DNA from: Micromonospora antibiotica
GTDB lineage: Bacteria > Actinomycetota > Actinomycetes > Mycobacteriales > Micromonosporaceae
Reading direction: 5' to 3'
Length of the DNA stretch: 64,000 nt
NCBI RefSeq assembly: GCF_017599305.1
Contig: NZ_JAGFWR010000010.1
Location: 1-64,000 of the forward strand
This document shows positions 60,631-64,000 of this stretch, one piece after another (positions within the stretch are counted from its first letter, which is position 1; the number at the start of each line of letters is the position of its first letter). A model generated the notes under the pieces. The model made no database searches. It was not told the DNA's origin and saw nothing but the letters and a program-made list of their open reading frames with translations. Position numbers and translations under genes: made by a program.

Positions 60631-60659
60631 TGGACATTAACAGTTAAGAGTCTTAATAA
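60631..60659 (+). promoter_or_regulatory. Chitinase promoter with AT-rich palindrome in the spacer
   Basis: TGGACA (60631-60636), a 17-nt spacer and TAATAA (60654-60659) form a promoter. TTAAGAGTCTTAA (60644-60656), a palindrome around a central G, fills the second half of the spacer and runs into the -10. The AT content is very unusual for this genome. The transcript would have a leader of about 130 nt before GTG 60800. Confidence 0.65.
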
Positions 60660-60799
60660 TGAGCGCGGACGTGGACGACCGTGGATCGGTTCATCGTCGT
60701 TCCGGCGGTCCCACCCCCGGACCGCGCCCACCGGCCCGCGCACGCGGCCCGGTCGCACCCCCCCGCCCCCGACCCGCTCCGGTCCACTGGAGGCCACCC

Positions 60800-62362
60800 G
60801 TGAGACTCCGCTCCCCCCGCGCGGCAACCCTCGCCGTCGCGCTCGCCGCCGCCCTGGTCACCGGCACGCTCGTGGCCCCGTCGGCCGCGTCCGCCGCCAC
60901 CGCCGCCTTCGTCCGCACCGCCAGCTGGGGCAGCGGGTACGAGGCCAAGTTCACCGTCACCAACGACACCTCGACCGCGATCAGCTCGTGGACCGTCGCG
61001 TTCGACCTGCCCTCGGGCAGCACCGTCGGGTCGTTCTGGGACGCCCGGCTGAGCAGCTCCGGCCAGCGCGTCACCGCCCTCAACCAGAGCTGGAACGGCA
61101 GCCTCGCGCCGGGCGCCAGCACCACCTTCGGCTTCGTCGTCGCCGGCACCGGCGACCCGACGAACTGCACGGTCAACGGCGGGGCCTGCACCGGCGGCGG
61201 CCCCGGCAACCCGACCGGCCCGGCCACCCCGGGCGGGCTGCGGGTCACCGGCACCACCGCCTCGTCGGCCACGCTGGCCTGGAACTCCGTCTCCGGCACG
61301 GTCACCGGCTACCGGATCTACGAGGGCGGCACGGTGAAGGCCACCGTTACCGGCACCTCGACCACCGTCTCCGGGCTGGCCGCCTGCTCCACCCACAGCT
61401 GGACCGTCACGGCGTACAACTCCGCAGGGGAGTCGGCGAAATCGGCAGCGGTGTCGGCCACCACCACCGGCTGCACCGGCGGCAACGGCACGATGGCCGC
61501 CGCCCCCTACCTCTACCCCGGCTGGGGCGACCCGCCCGCGCCGGCCACCGTGATGGGGGCGACCGGGGTGAAGTGGTTCACCATCGCGTTCGTGCTCTCC
61601 GGCGGCGGCTGCACCCCCGCCTGGGACGGCTCCGGGCCGCTCACCGGAGGCGCGCACGCCAACACCATCGCCGCGATCCGGGCAGCCGGCGGTGACGTCA
61701 TCCCGTCGTTCGGCGGCTGGAGCGGCAACAAGCTCGGCCCGAACTGCGCGTCGGCCAGCGCCCTCGCCGGGGCGTACCAGCAGGTGATCAACGCGTACGG
61801 GTTGAAGGCGATCGACATCGACATCGAGAACAGCGACGAGTTCGAGAACGAGGTGGTGCAGGACCGCATCCTCGGCGCCCTGAAGATCGTCAAGCAGAAC
61901 AACCCGGGGATCAGGACGATCGTCACCTTCGGCACCTCGACCACCGGGCCGTCGTACTACGGCACCCGGCTGATCAACCAGGCCGCCGCGCTCGGCGCGA
62001 ACATCGACACCTTCACGATCATGCCGTTCGACTTCGGCGGCGGGGCGAACATGTACCAGAACACCGTCAACGCCGCCGAAGGGCTGAAGACCACGCTCAA
62101 GTCGGCGTTCGGCTGGTCCGACGCCACCGCGTACGCGCACATGGGCATCAGCGGCATGAACGGCCTGTCCGACCAGCGGGAGCTGACCTCGCCGGCCACC
62201 TGGACGCAGATCCGGGACTGGGCCAAGGCACGGGGGCTGTCCCGGTTCACCTTCTGGTCGGTCAACCGCGACCGCGCCTGCCCGGACGGGGGAGTGGTCG
62301 CCAACTGCTCCGGCATCGCCCAGAACCTCTGGGAGTTCACCTCGATCACCGCGAGGTTCTGA
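60800..62362 (+). CDS. Secreted GH18 chitinase with CBM2 and fibronectin III domains
   Basis: This 520-residue enzyme hydrolyses chitin. A signal peptide (1 to about 32, ending APSAASA) is followed by a CBM2-type domain (about 33-135) with GSGYEAKFTVTND and LNQSWNGSLAPGAS, a fibronectin III domain (about 150-235) and the GH18 catalytic domain (about 238-520). The catalytic signature is AIDIDIEN, with D339, D341 and acid E343. GTG 60800 is fixed by TGGAGG at 60788-60793; the open frame back to 60659 has no signal-peptide logic. The Asn-rich active-site style resembles the bacterial ChiC-like GH18 subgroup. Confidence 0.92.
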   Translation: MRLRSPRAATLAVALAAALVTGTLVAPSAASAATAAFVRTASWGSGYEAKFTVTNDTSTAISSWTVAFDLPSGSTVGSFWDARLSSSGQRVTALNQSWNGSLAPGASTTFGFVVAGTGDPTNCTVNGGACTGGGPGNPTGPATPGGLRVTGTTASSATLAWNSVSGTVTGYRIYEGGTVKATVTGTSTTVSGLAACSTHSWTVTAYNSAGESAKSAAVSATTTGCTGGNGTMAAAPYLYPGWGDPPAPATVMGATGVKWFTIAFVLSGGGCTPAWDGSGPLTGGAHANTIAAIRAAGGDVIPSFGGWSGNKLGPNCASASALAGAYQQVINAYGLKAIDIDIENSDEFENEVVQDRILGALKIVKQNNPGIRTIVTFGTSTTGPSYYGTRLINQAAALGANIDTFTIMPFDFGGGANMYQNTVNAAEGLKTTLKSAFGWSDATAYAHMGISGMNGLSDQRELTSPATWTQIRDWAKARGLSRFTFWSVNRDRACPDGGVVANCSGIAQNLWEFTSITARF

Positions 62363-62554
62363 ACAACACCGCCCGGTGGGGCCGGCCGGTCCGACGGTCC
62401 GGCTCCATCGGGCGGGGCGGCTCCACCGGCGGGGCGGCTGCTCGGCCGGGCGGTCTTCATGCCCGCCGTTGTCTAATGGCCGTACCTCTCACCCTGCCCT
62501 CGCGGCCCTTCGGGCGGGGTCAACCCGTGCCGGTCGGGCGGTGCGGTGGTCCGG
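62363..62554. other. Intergenic region between convergent chitinase and DedA genes
   Basis: Only GC-rich repeats such as GGCGGGGCGGCT (twice, 62411-62445) and short hairpins are seen. I see no gene here. Confidence 0.5.
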
Positions 62555-63235
62555 TCAGTGGTCGGCGGACACCGAGCGTCGGTCGCCCCGGTCACCCCGG
62601 TCACGGCGGGAGCGGATCTTCTTGCCGGCCCAGCTCACGATCATGACCGCGAAGACCGCGAAGATGGCGTAGTTGAACCAGTCGCTGTACTTCTCCACGT
62701 CCTGCCAACGCGAGCCCAGCGTGTAACCGAGGCCGACCACCAGCGCGTTCCACACCCCGCTGCCCAGCGTGGTGAGCAGCACGAACTCGCCCATCGGCAT
62801 CCGGTTCGCACCGGCCGGGACGGAGACCAGGCTGCGCACCACCGGCACCAGCCGGCCGATCAGCACCGCCCACCGGCCGTGCCGCTCGAACCAACGGTCG
62901 GCCTTCTCCAGGTCCTCCCGGTCGACCAGCGGGATGCGGTCCAGCCAGTGCTTGAGCCGTTCCTCGCCGATCGCCGCGCCGAGCCAGTAGAGCACCAGCG
63001 CGCCGACCAGCGAACCGACCGTCGCGGCGAGGATGATCACCACCAGGCTGAACCGGCCCTCGGCGGCGAGGTAGCCGGCCATCGCCAGCACGATCTCGCT
63101 CGGGATCGGCGGGATGATGCTCTCCAACGCCACCAGGAAGGCGACGCCGACCGCGCCGAGGGAGTCGATGACGCCCGCCACCCAGCCGGTCAGCCCGGTG
63201 AACTTGTTCGGGTCGACGTTCTCGGCGAGAGCCAT
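62555..63235 (-). CDS. DedA-family membrane protein
   Basis: DedA proteins belong to the VTT/SNARE-associated superfamily and include undecaprenyl-phosphate or phospholipid translocases. The 226-residue protein has the family hallmarks: ESIIPPIPSEIVLAMAGYLA near residue 40, GSLVGALVLYWLGAAIG, FERHGRWAVLIGRLVPVVRS with the conserved Arg/Pro, and VSVPAGANRM. Four to five TM helices are seen, with a basic Arg/Asp tail. ATG 63235 follows GGAAGGAC. The cargo is not predictable. Confidence 0.9.
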   Translation of the reverse strand: MALAENVDPNKFTGLTGWVAGVIDSLGAVGVAFLVALESIIPPIPSEIVLAMAGYLAAEGRFSLVVIILAATVGSLVGALVLYWLGAAIGEERLKHWLDRIPLVDREDLEKADRWFERHGRWAVLIGRLVPVVRSLVSVPAGANRMPMGEFVLLTTLGSGVWNALVVGLGYTLGSRWQDVEKYSDWFNYAIFAVFAVMIVSWAGKKIRSRRDRGDRGDRRSVSADH

Positions 63236-63431
63236 GGGCGTCCTTCCAGCGGGCCGGCGGGATCGGACAGTGGTACCCAGCCGGCCACCACTTACACCCT
63301 GCGGTGAGGGGGCCCACCCGCCGAACCCCACCGCTGCCCGGTTGCGCCGTCCGACCCACGCCACCAGGAGACCGTTCGCAGCCGGTCATGCCGCCAGGAG
63401 ACCGGGCGGTCGCAGCCGGTTGAGCCGGGGC

Positions 63432-64000
63432 TCAGTCGCAGGGGTGCAGTCCCCGGTCCGCCGGGCCCTGTCGCCAGCCGGTGAACCGGACGGTCAGCCC
63501 GCCCCGGGTGGGCGCACAGCAGAACGGCCCGGCCAGGGCCACCGCGTCCGGGGCGAGCGGGGCGAGCCGCACCAGCCGCCACGGCCCGTCGGCGACCCGC
63601 GCCCGGACCGTCAGCGCGTCGCCGCTGCGGCTGGCCCGCACGGTCACCTCCCGGCCCTGCCAGTCCGGCACCGGGGCCACCGACCAGTCGGAGAACTCGC
63701 GGGTCACCACCGCGCCGACCTGCGGCAGTCCGTCGCTGACCTCCACCCCGGCCTTGATCCAGTTTTGCTCGTCCACCCGCACCAGCACCCCGGCCTGGTC
63801 GAACTGGGCGGTGTAGTCGAGCAGGAAGTCCACCTCGACCGCGTCGTCGGCCGGCAGCGGGGCGAGCAGCGCCGGCCCGTCGTCGTGGACGAAGCCGTAG
63901 CTGGTGTGCCGCCACAGGTCGCTGTTGGCGGCCGGCTCCACCAGCAGCGTGCCGTCACCGGCCCGGTCCACCCGTACCGGTGGGTGCAGCCACCGGCCCT
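63432..64000 (-). CDS. DUF1349 domain protein, 5' end outside the window
   Basis: The visible C-terminal 189 residues match the DUF1349 beta-sandwich: SDLWRHTSYGFVHDDGPALL, the VDFLLDYTAQFDQAGVLVRV strand and WIKAGVEVSDG. A GTG at 63971 opens one reading, but the frame continues upstream to base 64000 with GRWLHPPVRVDR, which corresponds to the usual WxNPP beginning of the domain, so the true start lies beyond the edge. The fold resembles concanavalin-like lectins; function unknown. Confidence 0.82.
   Translation of the reverse strand, partial: GRWLHPPVRVDRAGDGTLLVEPAANSDLWRHTSYGFVHDDGPALLAPLPADDAVEVDFLLDYTAQFDQAGVLVRVDEQNWIKAGVEVSDGLPQVGAVVTREFSDWSVAPVPDWQGREVTVRASRSGDALTVRARVADGPWRLVRLAPLAPDAVALAGPFCCAPTRGGLTVRFTGWRQGPADRGLHPCD

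Overview
The window is chromosomal DNA from a high-GC actinomycete, most probably Micromonospora or a close relative in the Micromonosporaceae. The basis is the very high GC content with strong third-position bias, frequent GTG starts, many 4-base ATGA/GTGA overlaps, a WhiB1-type regulator, the actinobacterial all-in-one 2-oxoglutarate dehydrogenase Kgd, nickel SOD with its SodX protease, a MatB-type deacetylase/glycosyltransferase fusion, a LysX fusion and secreted CBM-bearing GH16/GH18 enzymes. Coding density is high. I see no phage, IS element, CRISPR array, rRNA or tRNA; this is ordinary chromosome with some poorly studied modules.

Layout. 1-516: a 20-bp tandem repeat at the window edge and GC-rich DNA without a gene. 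517-4257: assimilatory sulfate reduction (Cys-ending leader peptide, sulfite reductase, zinc-ribbon mini-protein, CysH, siroheme chelatase). 4397-6479: whiB1, a lipid kinase and a small membrane protein. 6512-8309: sodN with GNAT and RsbW-like genes in one overlapping operon, sodX divergent. 8457-15982: malic enzyme, quinone-type oxidoreductase, two paralogous lipoprotein hydrolases, ackA and pta. 16150-23153: MatA/MatB-like exopolysaccharide genes, DUF6104 and kgd. 23520-29685: ABC exporter, hotdog protein, ornithine-lipid genes olsBA, DUF4097/PadR operon. 29792-33813: response regulator, histidine kinase and HtrA protease. 34001-44565: GT4, Ser/Thr kinase, patatin and acyltransferase, cutA, a 1291-residue membrane protein and an FHA protein. 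44714-52672: rocD/ddaH, a membrane protein, Nei2 glycosylase, APH(6)-like kinase, CoA-disulfide-reductase-like flavoprotein, GCS2 ligase. 52871-58983: lysX, DUF998, hydrolase, DUF6412, YidC-like insertase. 59060-64000: GH16, GH18, DedA and a truncated DUF1349 gene.

Themes. Much of the window serves the envelope: amino-acid-modified lipids (OlsBA, LysX), acyl-chain turnover (patatin plus acyltransferase, DGK), extracellular polysaccharide (MatAB), envelope stress (RR/HK/HtrA), phospho-threonine signalling (kinase and FHA) and membrane insertion (YidC-like, DedA). Central carbon genes (malic enzyme, Pta-AckA, Kgd) and sulfur and oxidative-stress genes (SirA/CysH, SodN) fill the rest.

Regulatory reading. 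Two observations stand out. First, the response-regulator gene and the downstream htrA gene each carry four CAG triplets spaced exactly 11 bp apart, at nearly identical distance from a -10-like hexamer and the start codon; this looks like the operator of the encoded regulator. Second, more than ten genes have a TANNNT-like -10 only 6-8 nt before their start codon, so they are probably transcribed as leaderless mRNAs, including one divergent pair with fully overlapping promoters. All calls come from reading the sequence; no database search was possible.
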